NCBI GenBank assembly: GCA_947500645.1
Contig: CANMSD010000001.1
Location: 744,001 to 808,000 of the forward strand
Length of the DNA: 64,000 bases
Reading direction: 5' to 3'
DNA from: an uncultured Erythrobacter sp.
Lineage (GTDB): Bacteria > Pseudomonadota > Alphaproteobacteria > Sphingomonadales > Sphingomonadaceae
A program made the position numbers and the translations under genes. Shown here piece by piece: positions 8,699 through 18,234 of the stretch. A model generated the notes under the pieces. That model was not told where the DNA came from. It did no database searches and saw nothing but the letters and a program-made list of their open reading frames with translations. How positions within the stretch are numbered: the stretch's first letter is position 1; each line of letters opens with the position of its first letter.

Positions 8699-9853
8699 CT
8701 ATCCTTTTGATGCAAGATTCCGGTATAGTTCGACATGGTCGGCGGCGGCCTTCTCGGCCGAAAATTGCTGTCCTGTCTGGCGTGCGCCCTTGGAAAGCGA
8801 CGAGTAAAGCTGCGACTCTTCGGTCAGACGAAGGATCGCATTTGCGAGTTTTTCCGGCTCGTTATGCGCAACCAGAAGCCCGTTTTGCTCGTGAGAGACC
8901 AGATCGCGATTGCCCGGAACCTCGGTCGCAACTACCGGCAGCGCCATCGCCATTGCCTCCAAAATCGCAACCGATTGGCCTTCGTAATTCGACGTGTTGA
9001 GAAAGACGTCAGCGTCGCCGAGCAATTGGGGTATGTCGGATCGTTCGCCTAGAAACTCTACGACACGCTGCAAACCGGCGTCCTCCACCTGGCGGCGCAA
9101 GTCTGGAAGGCCCTGCCCTCCCCCGGCAACCCTGAAAACTGCAACCGGACCGCCTGTTGCTCGCGCCTGCAATTCTCGTGCGGTCTCAAGCAGCAAGCCA
9201 TAATTCTTCTGCTCGGAAACTGCCCCTACACTCAAGATGTTACACGGAGAACTTGCCGCTTGGCGCACAGGACCGGCGAAAAACGAGCGCGCAACGCCGT
9301 TTGAAATGCGCTTGACGGGTTTGCGACACTGGGACCGGTAAATCTCTTCGGTTTCAGCGCTAATTGCGACGTAGCTATCAACCACGGCGTCAATGTACCG
9401 AAAGAACAGCTTTGGGAAGGACAGGCGGCTGTTGTGGTGCGTGAGCACGACGGGACCGGCAAACCTCGATGCTGACACCATCGGAATCGCCCTGGCGGTG
9501 TGAGCGTGAATGAGGTCTGGTAATTGATCCTGCATCACCCGCCTAAGTGAGCGGCCACCGCTGAAGGGATCGCGCCAACGATTGAGCTTGAGTGAGATAA
9601 ACTCTCCTCCTGCCAGCTCGATCTGCCGCCTAATCCGTTCTTCGGTTTCTCTCGAGTTGCCGAGCGTTGCTGCGTCACACAGCGCAATGACGGTGTGTTT
9701 GAGCCCTTCATCGACGAACGAGGAATTGAGACTGGCAACCAGGCTTTCTGCGCCACCGGATGTGAGGCTGGTTATGATAGACCAGACCGCCAGCGGGGCG
9801 TTCTCCGCGTGCTGAGCCTGATTGAGCTGCTGAGCCGGGGTGGCGACATTCAT
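8699..9853 (-). CDS. GT4 family glycosyltransferase
   Basis: GT-B fold enzyme of 384 residues, predicted to act on the repeat unit at the inner membrane. It has SIITSLTSGGAESLV at the N-terminus, HAHTARAIPMV in the first domain, LSVGAVSEQKNYGLLLE at the interdomain junction and the E-x7-E motif in YEGQSVAILEAM. The frame is open upstream to 10279, but the ATG at 9853 gives the classical four-base overlap (ATGA) with the flippase gene, so I use that start. It is the third gene of a wzy-wzx-GT set on the minus strand, with 171 bases before the Wzc gene. Specific sugar unknown. Confidence 0.88.
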   Translation of the reverse strand: MNVATPAQQLNQAQHAENAPLAVWSIITSLTSGGAESLVASLNSSFVDEGLKHTVIALCDAATLGNSRETEERIRRQIELAGGEFISLKLNRWRDPFSGGRSLRRVMQDQLPDLIHAHTARAIPMVSASRFAGPVVLTHHNSRLSFPKLFFRYIDAVVDSYVAISAETEEIYRSQCRKPVKRISNGVARSFFAGPVRQAASSPCNILSVGAVSEQKNYGLLLETARELQARATGGPVAVFRVAGGGQGLPDLRRQVEDAGLQRVVEFLGERSDIPQLLGDADVFLNTSNYEGQSVAILEAMAMALPVVATEVPGNRDLVSHEQNGLLVAHNEPEKLANAILRLTEESQLYSSLSKGARQTGQQFSAEKAAADHVELYRNLASKG

Positions 9854-11229
9854 GATCGTCCCTCCGCCGGCCTGCTCTTGATCCCGCGCCACATGGCAAT
9901 ATCGAGAAGAATTGCAGTACTGAGGCCGAAGGCAATGTGCGCAAAATTTGCGCCAATCGCTCCGAAATGCGGGATCGCGATGAATGCGGTGGCAAAGAAT
10001 ATCGTGGTCGCAAAAAACGCGACGCCAAGCACGTAGGTTGGGCGGTTCATTGCAAGCAACGCAGAGCGTGAGGGTGCGGCATGAAGGATCAGCATCACCG
10101 CGACGAGCTGCGCCAGAAGCAGCGGGTGAGCCGCTATAAATTCGGGACCGAAGGCGAGGCCAAGTATGGGTTTGCCAATCAGCCAGACCCCGGCAATCGC
10201 GGCAATACCAAAGCCTGCCAGCAGCAATTGCACCCACTTTACAGTGGTTTGAAACTCCCTGCGATCGGCACCCGCCCACATGCGTGCAAGATCCGGATAG
10301 GTCACCATTTGCACCAGATCGCCGACTTGCTGAGCGACTTTGGCGATCCGTCTCGCAAGAAAATATAGACCGGCAGCGGCTGGCCCAACAAAAAATCCAA
10401 CCAACAGAGTGTCTGCCTCGTGGGTCAATGTGCGCAAGGTAGAGGAGATATTGGTAGAGAATGCGAACTTCAGGAAGCCTGAGAACTGCTCGCGCAAACC
10501 GCGCCAGCTTACAGAAAGCAGGCCGGGCACGCCCTGATCCTTGAGGCTCCTGAAACCGAGAAGATTGAAGATCGCTGCATCGAGTATTTGCACAGATGCC
10601 CAGAGGACGACAAAACCAAGCAGCCCAACCCCTTGGACCATGAGCACGAAAGCCATCACCAGTCTCGCAAGACCGGATATCGCCTGGATGTACGCCAACG
10701 TCTTGAAGCGTCCTGCCATGCGCAGCGCAGCGCTGGGCATTCCGCGAATGTTCAGGGCAATAGCAATCGCATAGATCGCGACCAGGTTGGTCTGATCGGC
10801 CTCAAGACCGATCATCGGACCGATCAGGAAGCCCGCCAGAACCGCGACGATCGCAGCGGCAAGAGCAGCACAAACGTCGAGCATCAGACCATAGGCGTAA
10901 AGTCGGGCAATGTTCTCGTTGTTCTTTGCCTCCGCGTTCTCTTCCGCCGCGACGAAACGGACCAGCGGTTGCCACGACTCAAATCGCAGCAGGCGTTCGC
11001 TGACACGCCCGATAGCGAGGATGAGAACGAACACGCCAAACATGCTTGGACCGAGCGCGCGAGCTGCAAGCGAGATGCTGCCAAACATGATGAGAGCAAC
11101 ACCGACATTCCCGCCCAGCAAATGCAGCACGCTCTCGAAACGCTCTTTCAAAAGCGCCCTACCCGTTCGCTCGGGCGCAGCACTGGGCGACCCCTCGCCT
11201 CGTCCACGATCCGACGTCGCGATGCTCAT
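9850..11229 (-). CDS. wzx: Oligosaccharide flippase, Wzx-like (MOP/PST family)
   Basis: Predicted to flip the undecaprenyl-linked repeat unit across the cytoplasmic membrane. The 459-residue protein has a short polar N-terminus and about twelve hydrophobic helices, beginning with GGNVGVALIMFGSISLAARAL and containing the family-like GPSMFGVFVLILAIGRVSERL and LVGFFVGPAAAGLYFLARRI. It overlaps the Wzy-like gene upstream and the GT4 gene downstream by four bases each, so the three are almost certainly translated as a unit. Substrate specificity cannot be read from the sequence. Confidence 0.87.
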   Translation of the reverse strand: MSIATSDRGRGEGSPSAAPERTGRALLKERFESVLHLLGGNVGVALIMFGSISLAARALGPSMFGVFVLILAIGRVSERLLRFESWQPLVRFVAAEENAEAKNNENIARLYAYGLMLDVCAALAAAIVAVLAGFLIGPMIGLEADQTNLVAIYAIAIALNIRGMPSAALRMAGRFKTLAYIQAISGLARLVMAFVLMVQGVGLLGFVVLWASVQILDAAIFNLLGFRSLKDQGVPGLLSVSWRGLREQFSGFLKFAFSTNISSTLRTLTHEADTLLVGFFVGPAAAGLYFLARRIAKVAQQVGDLVQMVTYPDLARMWAGADRREFQTTVKWVQLLLAGFGIAAIAGVWLIGKPILGLAFGPEFIAAHPLLLAQLVAVMLILHAAPSRSALLAMNRPTYVLGVAFFATTIFFATAFIAIPHFGAIGANFAHIAFGLSTAILLDIAMWRGIKSRPAEGRS

Positions 11230-12662
11230 CTCGGAAAGGTCCCATGCTGCGGCACTTTGGCAATAGTTCCCTGATATCCTGCCTGCGCGGCAGGCTCAGG
11301 AGGTCCTCCGAATGCCAGAAGCCCAACCTTCGGCGCCATGTACAAAGCGAATATGAGCGCGACAGGGCCAAACCAATGGCGTGCGTACATGTGCGGTATG
11401 GACATGGTGTAGAGCAGGATCACAGCTAGAGTCGCAAAGCACACTGCTCCGCCGACCTGGTCGGACCGGCTGACCATGATCGCCGAAGAGAACAGGCACA
11501 AGAGCAGAGAGGTGAGGCCAACAAAAGAAAGTACGCCTCCTTCGTTCAACAACAACAAGGCAAGATTGTGAACCGGCGCTCCGTGCACGCTGGCCTCGCG
11601 ATAGCGATCAACGCCCATGCCGATGAGCAGGTGGTCGTCCGCGTTGCTCCAAGCCTCGCCAATTAGGGCGGCGCGGCTTACGAACGTGCCCGCCTTGCTA
11701 AGGTCCAAACCTACGACAGCTTCGGCGACACGCTCGACAAACACCTCCGGAAGCGGCCCTCCGAACCCGACATATAGTACCGCCATCATCAGGATCGGGA
11801 CGCCGATCCGCTTAAATCCGTTCGACCATGTCAGAAGGGCAATCAGACCAATCGAAACGAAGAGCGCCATCAGTGCTGTAAAACTGGCGCTGAAGACCAT
11901 CCCGGCCAGGATCGTTGCAGCAATGATCGCGCCGAAGCCGAGGCGGACACGCCCTTCGATTATCGCCGAGACAAGAATGATCATGGCGAAAGCGCAGACC
12001 GCGCCGTTCGCGTTGGGTTCGGCAGTCATGGCGCCTATCCGGTCGTTGCCGAGCACAACCGTTCGACCGACATAGGGCGTCAACGCATGATAGCCAAACA
12101 GTTGAAGCGCCAGAATTCCAAGCACTTGGGACACGGCCACGCCGTATGTGAATGCGAGCGAAGCGCGGTTGAGAAAATCACGATCGAAACTCACGCAGAC
12201 GATGGGCAGCACCATCAGCGCAATGAAGTACTGCGCCGCAATCACAAACCAACGCCCGGCTTGATCGCTGACGATGGAACCAATGAACAATCCGCCCAGC
12301 AACAACAACACCCCAGCGATCCAGAGTGCGGTGACTCTGCCAAACAGAGCCGCGTTTAACCCTCCTGAAAACAGGAGTGTCGCCAGCGCCATCAGAAAGG
12401 CCGCATCCGAGATAGTGAAGTTGAGTTCTGGCCACCGGATCAGCTGCCACGACAGGAAAAAACATCCTAAAAGCGTCAACCAGCGCGCAAGCCTGTGTGG
12501 AGAAAGCCCGCGCTCAGGTGCAATCCATGACACCGGCGGGGGTTCGCGGCCTCCGCCAAATCCGGAATTCTGGCCCGATATCGCTGTAAACACCGAGCAA
12601 TAGTGCCCCGTGCCCTCCCCATTGGCAAAGGGACATAGGCCGAATGGTAGGGGCATTAGCAT
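11226..12662 (-). CDS. O-antigen polymerase/ligase-like membrane protein (Wzy-like)
   Basis: Predicted periplasmic polymerase joining repeat units, placed directly before the flippase. It has about eleven to twelve membrane helices and a larger periplasmic loop with RAALIGEAWSNADDHLLIGMGVDRYREASVHGAPVHN split by short segments, close to the Wzy_C/O-antigen ligase pattern (Arg, His and Gly-rich). The start is not settled: the frame is open to 12809, which would overlap the divergent beta-helix gene; ATG codons lie at 12695, 12662 and 12656 and GTG codons at 12593 and 12533, none with a clear ribosome site. The first helix begins around 12480, so a start at 12593 is equally plausible. Polymerase versus ligase is judged by neighbours. 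Confidence 0.8.
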   Translation of the reverse strand: MLMPLPFGLCPFANGEGTGHYCSVFTAISGQNSGFGGGREPPPVSWIAPERGLSPHRLARWLTLLGCFFLSWQLIRWPELNFTISDAAFLMALATLLFSGGLNAALFGRVTALWIAGVLLLLGGLFIGSIVSDQAGRWFVIAAQYFIALMVLPIVCVSFDRDFLNRASLAFTYGVAVSQVLGILALQLFGYHALTPYVGRTVVLGNDRIGAMTAEPNANGAVCAFAMIILVSAIIEGRVRLGFGAIIAATILAGMVFSASFTALMALFVSIGLIALLTWSNGFKRIGVPILMMAVLYVGFGGPLPEVFVERVAEAVVGLDLSKAGTFVSRAALIGEAWSNADDHLLIGMGVDRYREASVHGAPVHNLALLLLNEGGVLSFVGLTSLLLCLFSSAIMVSRSDQVGGAVCFATLAVILLYTMSIPHMYARHWFGPVALIFALYMAPKVGLLAFGGPPEPAAQAGYQGTIAKVPQHGTFPR

Positions 12663-12793
12663 TACGTCATTTGGCAGTTTGAGCGCGGGTCGCATCTCGA
12701 ATTGATGACTGTCGGCCCCGTCAAACAAAGCGTAATCGAACAAGGTGAGTGGCAGTTCGGAGGGAAACGTCGCGTTGCCGGCGGACCACAACC

Positions 12794-14203
12794 ATGGGCA
12801 TCTTGGCAAAATCCGGCTCTTCGATTGCGCGCGCCCGGCGTGCTTTCTCGCCTCGCACCCGTCCTCGGCTTACATCTCTGGCAGTTCTGCTTTTTGCGCT
12901 TTCATGCTCCAACGCACAGTCGCAGTCAGGACAATCGTCAGCGCAACCTACGGTTTCGCAAAATCCACCCCCTGCCAACGCCTTTCCGGCCGCTATCGGA
13001 TACGGTGCTGTGAGCAGAGGCGGAAATGGTGGCAGGATCATCCCTATCACGACCCTCGCAGATAGCGGCGTGGGATCCTATCGCGCATGCGTCGAGGCCG
13101 AAGGGCCACGCGTTTGTGTATTCCGGGTGGACGGTGTGATCCGCTTCACACAGCGCCCACCAATCATTCGCAACCCCTTCCTGACGATTGCGGGTCAGAC
13201 CGCTCCCGGCGTTGGCATCACGCTGACCCATGCCGGGGGGACCAACGGTCGCACACCGCTGGTAGTCAAGGGGACCCACGACGTGGTCGTGCGCCATGTG
13301 CGCGTACGCCTCGACCGACTAGGCGGTGACCGGCGGGCGGAAGATTCGATAACGATCGAGGATAGCCGGAATGTCATTATCGATCATGTCAGCGCAAACG
13401 GTGCGCGAGATGAGATAATCAATGGCTATGCCGATAACGACAATATCACGATCAGCCATTCGATCTTCGCATATGGCGTGCCCCGGCACGACAAATGCGC
13501 ATTGCTAGGCAGCGATCCTGTGGATCGGCAAAATGTAAGCTTCATCGGCAATATTTGCGCTCACAACGGCGACCGAAACCCGGACATGAACTTCCCGCGC
13601 GGTTCGTGCGTGGAGATCATCAATAACCAGTTCTACAATGCCCAATCGGAGTTTGCGGAAGTTTGGGAAAGCGAGGGCGGCACGCCGGTCTCAATTGTCG
13701 GCAACAGCTTCATCGCCGGCCCTGACACAAGCACCACTGCCGTTGGTATCGAGAATGATCGTCGAGGCTCCACTGGGCGTGGTTCGATATTCGAAAGCGA
13801 CAACCGTTTCATGGGCAGATTCGCGCCGATCAGTTCCCGCGCGCAGCAAATCCTGACCAACGCTACACCCTGCCCGCTCACTATCGCACCGCAGCCCGCT
13901 GCTCTGGCCTATGACAGCGTTCTGAGCACGGCGGGTTCCTATCCACGCGATGCGATTGATCGCCGCGTCGTGCGAGAAATTCAGCAACGCCAAGGACGTG
14001 TAGGCTATTGGCCGAAAGATCTCGCACAGGCGACCGGCGCTGCGCCCTATGCTGACCTCGATCAGGATGGGATGGATGACGCTTGGGAGCAGCAAGCAGG
14101 TGCTGACGTTACACGGCCAGATACCTGGGAGGATCCCAACGGAGACGGCGTTTCCAACTTCGAGGCCTTTCTTGCCTTTCGCGAGGAAGCACTGCGACCA
14201 TGA
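12794..14203 (+). CDS. Secreted pectate-lyase-like beta-helix protein with calcium-type C-terminus
   Basis: Exported right-handed beta-helix protein, perhaps a polysaccharide lyase acting on the locus's own glycan. From the ATG at 12794 (preceded by GGCGGA) it has a basic N-terminus, a hydrophobic helix SLAVLLFALSCSN that could be a signal peptide or a weak lipobox, then GYGAVSRGGNGGRI, ITIEDSRNVIIDHVS and other short repeating beta-helix turns. The last 45 residues, with DLDQDGMDD and DPNGDGVSN, look like thrombospondin-type-3/EF-hand calcium loops. It has the same build as the protein at 25075. The GT4 gene overlaps its end by four bases. Frame also open from a GTG at 12749. Enzyme activity not proven. 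Confidence 0.8.
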   Translation: MGILAKSGSSIARARRAFSPRTRPRLTSLAVLLFALSCSNAQSQSGQSSAQPTVSQNPPPANAFPAAIGYGAVSRGGNGGRIIPITTLADSGVGSYRACVEAEGPRVCVFRVDGVIRFTQRPPIIRNPFLTIAGQTAPGVGITLTHAGGTNGRTPLVVKGTHDVVVRHVRVRLDRLGGDRRAEDSITIEDSRNVIIDHVSANGARDEIINGYADNDNITISHSIFAYGVPRHDKCALLGSDPVDRQNVSFIGNICAHNGDRNPDMNFPRGSCVEIINNQFYNAQSEFAEVWESEGGTPVSIVGNSFIAGPDTSTTAVGIENDRRGSTGRGSIFESDNRFMGRFAPISSRAQQILTNATPCPLTIAPQPAALAYDSVLSTAGSYPRDAIDRRVVREIQQRQGRVGYWPKDLAQATGAAPYADLDQDGMDDAWEQQAGADVTRPDTWEDPNGDGVSNFEAFLAFREEALRP

Positions 14204-15384
14204 ACCAGTCGGTCAACGCCCCCGGACAGCGCGGAACTGCGCGGACATCTGAACACGATCGTCTTACGGTATTTTACCCTATGGCCGGTGACACGATGGG
14301 GGGCAGCCACGTTTCACTGTTGGGCCTTCTTGAGGGCCTTGATCCAGATAAGGTGCGGATCATCATCGGCCTCGAAGTGCCGGACGGTCGTCTTGCCGAG
14401 CATTACGAAGCTTTCGAACAAATCACCGACCCCGCTGCACCCGAGCGACCATTCGAAGCCGGCGAACCCTTCGGAGTGCGAAGCGCACTAGCCACGCTAA
14501 AAGGACTTCGGAAAAGGTCGAAGTTCTTGATCGATAACAAAGTCGATATCGTCCACACCAATGACGGGCGCACCCATGCGACGTGGGCGCTTGCTACGAA
14601 GATCGCACGGAAGAAGCTCGTCTGGCACCACCGCGGCAATCCAACCGCGCGCGGCTCACGCCACGTTGCGCCATGGCTGGCGGATCAGGTCATCACTGTG
14701 TCTTCCTTCGCCCTACCGTCCGGTCGGCTTGGCTCGTCCGGCAAGGCGCGTGTCGTCCATAGTCCGTTCGATGTCTCGATAGAGGTCGATCGCCACGCAT
14801 CGCGCAACCGAATGATTGAAGAGTTCGATCTTACCGAAGATGTGATCCTGTGCTGCTACATTGGCACTTACATCGAGCGCAAACGGCCACATGGCTTTAT
14901 CGACGCGGTGATCGAATTGAGCAAACTCTCCGATCGCCCAGTGAAAGGATTGCTGTTCGGCGAAGCCACCGAGGCCAAGGCGGCAGCCGCGCTCGAACAG
15001 AAGATCGCTGAAAGCAACGGATTGGTTTCGGACGCTGGATATCGATCGCCAGGACACGATTGGCTGGGCGGCTGCGACCTGTTGTTAGTCCCAGCGATTG
15101 ACGAACCATTAGGACGGACGCTGGTCGAGGCGATGTTGGTGGGGACGCCGGTGGTAGCGACTCAGTCAGGCGGCAACCCCGAAGCGCTAGCGGGCGATTG
15201 CGGCGTGCTGGTCCCGGACCTTGAAGCGAAGAGTATGGCGCAAGCAGCGATCGACCTACTGGCCGACGATGAGCGACGCGAAGCAATGATCGCGCGGGCA
15301 AAGCAGATGGCCCGCCAAAGATTCTCGCGTGAGCGGCATGTCGATGAGGTGCTCGCAGTGTATCGCGCACTGACCGCCGGCTAG
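14200..15384 (+). CDS. GT4 family glycosyltransferase
   Basis: GT-B enzyme of 394 residues. An N-terminal YPMAGDTMGGSHVSLLGLL is the glycine-rich acceptor loop; HTNDGRTHATWAL and KKLVWHHRGNP follow, then CYIGTYIERKRPHGFI and the E-x7-E region in IDEPLGRTLVEAM of the donor domain. Translationally coupled to the beta-helix gene (ATGA overlap), which suggests that glycan building and the beta-helix protein act together. It converges with the outer-membrane barrel gene 10 bases further on. Sugar specificity unknown. Confidence 0.86.
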   Translation: MNQSVNAPGQRGTARTSEHDRLTVFYPMAGDTMGGSHVSLLGLLEGLDPDKVRIIIGLEVPDGRLAEHYEAFEQITDPAAPERPFEAGEPFGVRSALATLKGLRKRSKFLIDNKVDIVHTNDGRTHATWALATKIARKKLVWHHRGNPTARGSRHVAPWLADQVITVSSFALPSGRLGSSGKARVVHSPFDVSIEVDRHASRNRMIEEFDLTEDVILCCYIGTYIERKRPHGFIDAVIELSKLSDRPVKGLLFGEATEAKAAAALEQKIAESNGLVSDAGYRSPGHDWLGGCDLLLVPAIDEPLGRTLVEAMLVGTPVVATQSGGNPEALAGDCGVLVPDLEAKSMAQAAIDLLADDERREAMIARAKQMARQRFSRERHVDEVLAVYRALTAG

Positions 15385-15394
15385 AGCCACGCAG

Positions 15395-16633
15395 TCAGAA
15401 ACGCATCCGAAATCCCACGCTCCCGCGAACGCGATCAAACTCTTCGGTCGGGAGATCGCTATCGCGCGAGCCGTAAGACACTTCTCCGAATAGAGAGACG
15501 TTGCGGTTTAGCACGAATTCGAGTTTCCCACGACCGATCACCGTCTGCTCGTCAGTGCCACTGTCAACGAAGTCGCTATCACGATACCCGACGCTCACAC
15601 TGGAGTAGAGATTGTGACGAATTTCCTGTTCCCAGGTCGCTCGCACGGTCGTGTCGGTTCGACCGCTCGCTCCCCCACGGAAAGTAGCAACATCCCCGCG
15701 CGACGCATCGAATATAAACGCCATCCGTCTTGCCGGTCGATAGACAAGCAGGCCGTCTACTGACAGCCCGGTGCGTGCGTTCAGAGTGGGATCTTCCGGA
15801 TTGTTGCGAAATATACCTGCGGACAGGCTGCCTTCCAGCATTCCGCCTGGCGCAAATTGTACACCTGCGCGAGCCCCGTATATCGTCGCATCCCGGTTGA
15901 TTCTGTTAGGAGAGACGGCCAGTCGAAAATCGCGCTGTGAAGCGAAAGCTGAGACAGTCGCGTACATCCGGCCACCGACCCTCAGTCCTAGCTTCGCCGA
16001 TCCTCCGTAAACAGTGAAGTCGCGATCATCATCGATTGCAGCGGTTGCATCAAACTTGGTAGCCTCCGCCTGCAAGTTGAGCTGCAGCCGTCCACCTGAG
16101 CGCTCATAGGCGGCCACCATTGAAGAAACATCGAGTGTTCGCGGCCCAAGCGCAGGTGAACGCCGTGCTTCAGGATCGCCGCGATCTTCGACGGCGCGTT
16201 CCCAACTTGCGCTTAAGCTAAACGTTTCGGTTGCGCGCGCCTGATATACTAGGTTCCCTTCGAAACGCGCAGCGTCGGTATCCTGGATTGAGTGATCGGC
16301 GAATCTTCTGATCGCAACACTGCTGTCCAGTCGTGCGGTCAGATTTCCCGTCCCTACCGCGAACCCGGCGTTGGCTGACGCCAGAAAAACCGCATCGCCA
16401 ACCTTGTCTTCGGGAAGCGCAAATATGTTGTCATCGTATTCAACCCTTGCGTCCCCTTCCAGGGTGATCGCAACTGGTCCTACAAATGTCGGGCTGATTT
16501 CATATTCGGGATCGTCGCGCGGCAATGCCGGAGCGACATCCGGGAGCGATTGGGCAAGTGCTTCACCCGGCGCCAGCGTGGCTGGCACCAAGATCAGCGC
16601 AAACGCCAGCGTTCGCGAGCACCTCAAAACCAT
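15395..16633 (-). CDS. Outer-membrane beta-barrel protein of the polysaccharide locus
   Basis: Predicted outer-membrane protein of 412 residues. It has a signal peptide (TLAFALILVPATLAPGEALAQS), many alternating-hydrophobicity strands with Gly and aromatic girdles, and a C-terminal RGSVGFRMRF ending in Phe, the usual BAM-recognised terminus. Similar proteins encoded beside Wza-like lipoproteins in alphaproteobacterial exopolysaccharide loci are assigned to the BBP2-type barrel group. It overlaps the Wza-like gene by ten bases, so the pair probably forms the export route. Whether it is a pore or a structural partner cannot be told. Confidence 0.83.
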   Translation of the reverse strand: MVLRCSRTLAFALILVPATLAPGEALAQSLPDVAPALPRDDPEYEISPTFVGPVAITLEGDARVEYDDNIFALPEDKVGDAVFLASANAGFAVGTGNLTARLDSSVAIRRFADHSIQDTDAARFEGNLVYQARATETFSLSASWERAVEDRGDPEARRSPALGPRTLDVSSMVAAYERSGGRLQLNLQAEATKFDATAAIDDDRDFTVYGGSAKLGLRVGGRMYATVSAFASQRDFRLAVSPNRINRDATIYGARAGVQFAPGGMLEGSLSAGIFRNNPEDPTLNARTGLSVDGLLVYRPARRMAFIFDASRGDVATFRGGASGRTDTTVRATWEQEIRHNLYSSVSVGYRDSDFVDSGTDEQTVIGRGKLEFVLNRNVSLFGEVSYGSRDSDLPTEEFDRVRGSVGFRMRF

Positions 16634-17202
16634 CTTTCGAATACACGAATTCGATCACCGGGGGTGATGCGCGTTTGGTTGCTGGCAGTGCCGACGATAT
16701 CGCGTCCGTTGATCGTGCGCGTGATCTCAACCTCGTCGGTCTTGGCGCGGTAGGTGTAGCCGCCCGCAGCCGAGATTGCGGCCTGAACTGTCATGCCCTG
16801 CCTGTACTGAAATTCGCCCGGGCGGTTAACTTCGCCAAGCACGTAGAACGGGCGCAATTCGGCGGGCTGTACGTTGACTTCGGGTTTATTGAAGATTCCT
16901 GCAGCCCGATAAGCGTCTGCGATCTTTGTCTGCACCTCAGGTATTGTAAGGCCGCGCACCTGCAATTCTTCAATGTAGGGCAGCGTAATCGTGCCAGCGC
17001 TGCTGATCACGTAGTTGCCATCGGTGCCATCGATATCGTCGATCACCACCTTGACGCTGTCGCCGGTTTCCACCCGCGGAGGGCCCTCTGGCGCTGCCGG
17101 AATTGGCCCCAAACCGCCCAGTCCGGCGCCGCACCCGGCCAGCATCAATGGCGCAGAAAGCAGCAAAAGCGTTCTGCTGATTGCTTGTCTTGTTTGCGTC
17201 AT
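16624..17202 (-). CDS. Polysaccharide export lipoprotein, Wza-like (OPX family, short type)
   Basis: Outer-membrane or periplasmic polysaccharide export lipoprotein. Residues 1-24 are a lipoprotein signal ending in LAGC (Cys24). A Poly_export domain follows (VETGDSVKVVID to about residue 115, with YVISSAGTITLPYI), then one SLBB domain (YVLGEVNRPGEFQYRQG through GGYTYRAKTDEVEI). At 192 residues it is of the short class with a single SLBB and no obvious C-terminal membrane helix, so the neighbouring barrel may supply the channel. The gene leads a two-gene operon with that barrel; a promoter should lie in 17203-17330. Confidence 0.9.
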   Translation of the reverse strand: MTQTRQAISRTLLLLSAPLMLAGCGAGLGGLGPIPAAPEGPPRVETGDSVKVVIDDIDGTDGNYVISSAGTITLPYIEELQVRGLTIPEVQTKIADAYRAAGIFNKPEVNVQPAELRPFYVLGEVNRPGEFQYRQGMTVQAAISAAGGYTYRAKTDEVEITRTINGRDIVGTASNQTRITPGDRIRVFERWF

Positions 17203-17330
17203 CTCTTTCCCCTTGCGCGAACGGCGGTCCAGTTTTGTGGTTCAAGCCTAAGGCAAAACCTCGCGCCCTCGGCATGCGCATTCGGTGAAAGTATGGCGCA
17301 ATCGTTGCAGCGGAACCCCTTTGGAATGAG

Positions 17331-17359
17331 GTTAACTAGCCGTTTGGGCTAGCCAAACC
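17331..17359 (-). terminator. Hairpin after the sulfotransferase gene
   Basis: CTAGCC (17336-17341) and GGCTAG (17347-17352) form a stem with a five-base loop, extended by GGTT/AACC at the outer ends. It starts 17 bases past the sulfotransferase stop on the minus strand. There is no clear T run, so it may be a weak terminator or an RNA-stabilising hairpin. Confidence 0.35.
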
Positions 17360-17375
17360 GAATAGGTCAACGCCG

Positions 17376-18230
17376 TCAGCCAGCGGCGAGCTCCTCGCGT
17401 TCCCGACGCCAATCGGAAAGATCCAGTCCAAGCAGGTCCTCCGCGATCGAGATATCCTCGCGATAGAAATCCTCCAGCCGCTCTCGCAAATCAGCCGATA
17501 GCGGTGGGTACGAGATTTCTCGGGCCATCACTGATCTTGCACCCTCGAACCAGCGCTTACCGCGTAGCGGCTTCACCGTATCCTTTAGTGGAGCGAGCAG
17601 GTTGCGAAGCGGCAGAGGCAAGATTTGCGCACGGCTGTCGTTTTCGCGCTTCTCCGCCAGACTGGCGTCGAAAACCGGGTCGACACCGATATGTTTGCTT
17701 ACCATATCGACCACTTCGCGAGGGCGTGTTTTCACATCCTCGAACCGAAAGGCCAGGATTTGCCCCTTGGAGAAATGTTTGAGCCATGTGCGAATGTGAC
17801 GGCCATAAAGCCCATCACAGAGGAACCGCGGATAATCGTTATCAGGTGTGGTCAGATAGTCCTCGGGAGAGGCACCCACGAGCCCCCGCCGAAAGTACAT
17901 CTTATAGTCTGAATACGCCCGCTCGACCGGATCGCGCAGCTGCACAACCAGCTTCGCATCGGGCACCATCGCAGCCATTCGCGCGGGGACATTTGGATCG
18001 GATAGATAGTCTGCCGACTTCTCACCTATCAGTTTAGCGTCAGACGGCGCCGGCTTGAACCAGTTCCGATAGTGATCTTCGCCCAGGTCGAACTCTCGTG
18101 AGAAAAAGTGCGGTTCGGGATCAGGCATGAAAATCGCAGTATTGCTCTGCAATTGCGCCTGGATCCATGTCGTCGCGGCCTTGGCCGCTCCAATGACAAC
18201 AAACTGCGGGAGCCTCCCATGCTTGCTCAT
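17376..18230 (-). CDS. Sulfotransferase (PAPS-dependent, carbohydrate type)
   Basis: Predicted to move sulfate from PAPS to a sugar hydroxyl. The 284-residue protein from the ATG at 18230 has the 5'-phosphosulfate loop VVIGAAKAATTWI (residues 11-23) and the 3'-phosphate site QLRDPVERAYSDY (97-109, with Arg99 and Ser107), both well kept. GEKSADYLSDP and LPLRNLLAPLKDTVKPL-like segments are typical of the bacterial family. The frame is open to 18254, but the ATG at 18230 leaves a four-base gap after the aminotransferase stop. Its place in the operon with the dehydratase and aminotransferase points to a sulfated glycan. No PAPS-synthesis genes lie in the window. Confidence 0.87.
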   Translation of the reverse strand: MSKHGRLPQFVVIGAAKAATTWIQAQLQSNTAIFMPDPEPHFFSREFDLGEDHYRNWFKPAPSDAKLIGEKSADYLSDPNVPARMAAMVPDAKLVVQLRDPVERAYSDYKMYFRRGLVGASPEDYLTTPDNDYPRFLCDGLYGRHIRTWLKHFSKGQILAFRFEDVKTRPREVVDMVSKHIGVDPVFDASLAEKRENDSRAQILPLPLRNLLAPLKDTVKPLRGKRWFEGARSVMAREISYPPLSADLRERLEDFYREDISIAEDLLGLDLSDWRREREELAAG

Positions 18231-18234
18231 CAGT

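Noticed and set aside
10588..11274. 228-residue plus-strand frame opposite wzx
   Set aside because: Shadow of the flippase gene; no hydrophobic or domain pattern of its own.
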